This document shows positions 15,040 through 15,387 of a DNA stretch of 15,387 bases, piece by piece. A program made the translations under genes and the position numbers. Every line of letters starts with the position of its first letter. Positions within the stretch are counted from its first letter, which is position 1. Below the pieces are notes generated by a model, which did no database searches, was not told where the DNA came from, and saw only the letters and a list, made by a program, of their open reading frames with translations. Origin of the DNA: Cohaesibacteraceae bacterium (GTDB taxonomy: Bacteria; Pseudomonadota; Alphaproteobacteria; Rhizobiales; Cohaesibacteraceae); contig JAESRR010000010.1 in assembly GCA_016764535.1 (NCBI GenBank), positions 1-15,387 of the forward strand, in the 5' to 3' direction.

Positions 15040-15387
15040 ATGAAGATATTGCTCACTACTCACTTCTACCCTCCCCATAACAGTGGATTGGGGAATGCTG
15101 TCCAGCTGCAAGCAATGGCTCTGGCATCACACGGGATAGAAGTGGTCGTTGCAACCGGCAAATTGAATGCGTTTAACAGGAAAAACAGTGAAAACGATAT
15201 AAAAATTGAAGAGTTTAAAATCTCGGGATCAAATAGCCTCATCTATCCTCTCGAAGGCGAAATCAATAAATATGTAGCTTTTCTGCAAAATGGTAACTTT
15301 GACATTATCATTATGAACGCTTGGCAAACCTGGGCTACAGACATCGTATTATTAAATCTAGATACAATACCTGGAAAAAAATATCTC
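15040..15387 (+). CDS. GT4-family glycosyltransferase, 3' end cut by window edge
   Basis: An open frame runs from ATG 15040 to the last base with no stop, giving 116 residues. It opens MKILLTTHFYPPHNSGLGNA, followed by VQLQAMALASHGIEVVVATG. This is the classic GT4 N-terminus: strand 1, the 'H-F-Y-P-P' segment, a glycine-containing loop, an amphipathic helix, then 'H-G-x-E-V-x-V-x-T'. The missing C-terminal half would hold the EX7E motif. A later strand, FDIIIMNAWQTWA (88-100), corresponds to the end of the N-terminal Rossmann domain. The gene follows a 102-base gap after the methyltransferase, in which I see no terminator. It has no Shine-Dalgarno (ACCAGTAAAACAGA before ATG). Product specificity is unknown. 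Confidence 0.85.
   Translation, partial: MKILLTTHFYPPHNSGLGNAVQLQAMALASHGIEVVVATGKLNAFNRKNSENDIKIEEFKISGSNSLIYPLEGEINKYVAFLQNGNFDIIIMNAWQTWATDIVLLNLDTIPGKKYL

Noticed and set aside
1..15387. Insertion sequences, CRISPR arrays, tRNA genes or phage genes
   Set aside because: No inverted terminal repeats, transposase motifs, regularly spaced repeats or cloverleaf candidates were seen. The coding content is explained by glycan genes.

Overview
This window is one long run of codirectional genes, all on the + strand, tightly packed and often overlapping by 1-11 bases. It lies inside a surface-polysaccharide (O-antigen, capsule or exopolysaccharide) biosynthesis locus. Base composition is AT-rich (roughly 40% GC by eye) and many genes have weak or no visible Shine-Dalgarno. 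The gene families (WbqC, Gfo/Idh plus DegT, a GDP-mannose dehydratase, a GT11 fucosyltransferase) suggest a Gram-negative bacterium, but nothing here fixes the genus. No transposase, tRNA, rRNA, CRISPR array, integration site or convincing terminator was seen. No gene-free stretch exceeds 300 bases.

Left part (1-5754): the 3' end of a wbqC-family gene, an unidentified 62-residue ORF, a Gfo/Idh oxidoreductase and a DegT/StrS PLP aminotransferase (together a likely amino-sugar-forming pair), a GT-B-like protein with an RPHP motif, a FemAB/GNAT-like N-acyltransferase and a class I SAM methyltransferase. A reasonable inference is that an oxidised sugar is aminated and then acylated or methylated, but the sugar cannot be named from sequence.

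Middle part (5806-10682): a large GT-B-like capsule-type transferase, an HlpA-like GT-A transferase, a GDP-mannose 4,6-dehydratase (Gmd), and a GT4 glycosyltransferase. The GT4 conserved N-terminus lies upstream of any standard start codon. The family-consistent start is an ATC at 9591 with a well-spaced GAGGAAA in front of it.

Right part (10706-15387): a two-domain protein (formyltransferase-like N-terminus, five-bladed-propeller GINT1-like C-terminus), a GT2 glycosyltransferase, a GT11 alpha-1,2-fucosyltransferase-like protein, a second SAM methyltransferase and the 5' end of another GT4 glycosyltransferase cut by the window edge.

Together the genes supply at least one GDP-6-deoxyhexose precursor (Gmd, with GT11 as plausible consumer of GDP-fucose), a probable amino sugar, six to eight candidate glycosyltransferases and several decorating enzymes (acyl, formyl, two methyl). 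The reductase that would finish GDP-fucose or GDP-rhamnose, and any flippase, polymerase or ABC exporter, are not in the window and presumably lie outside it.
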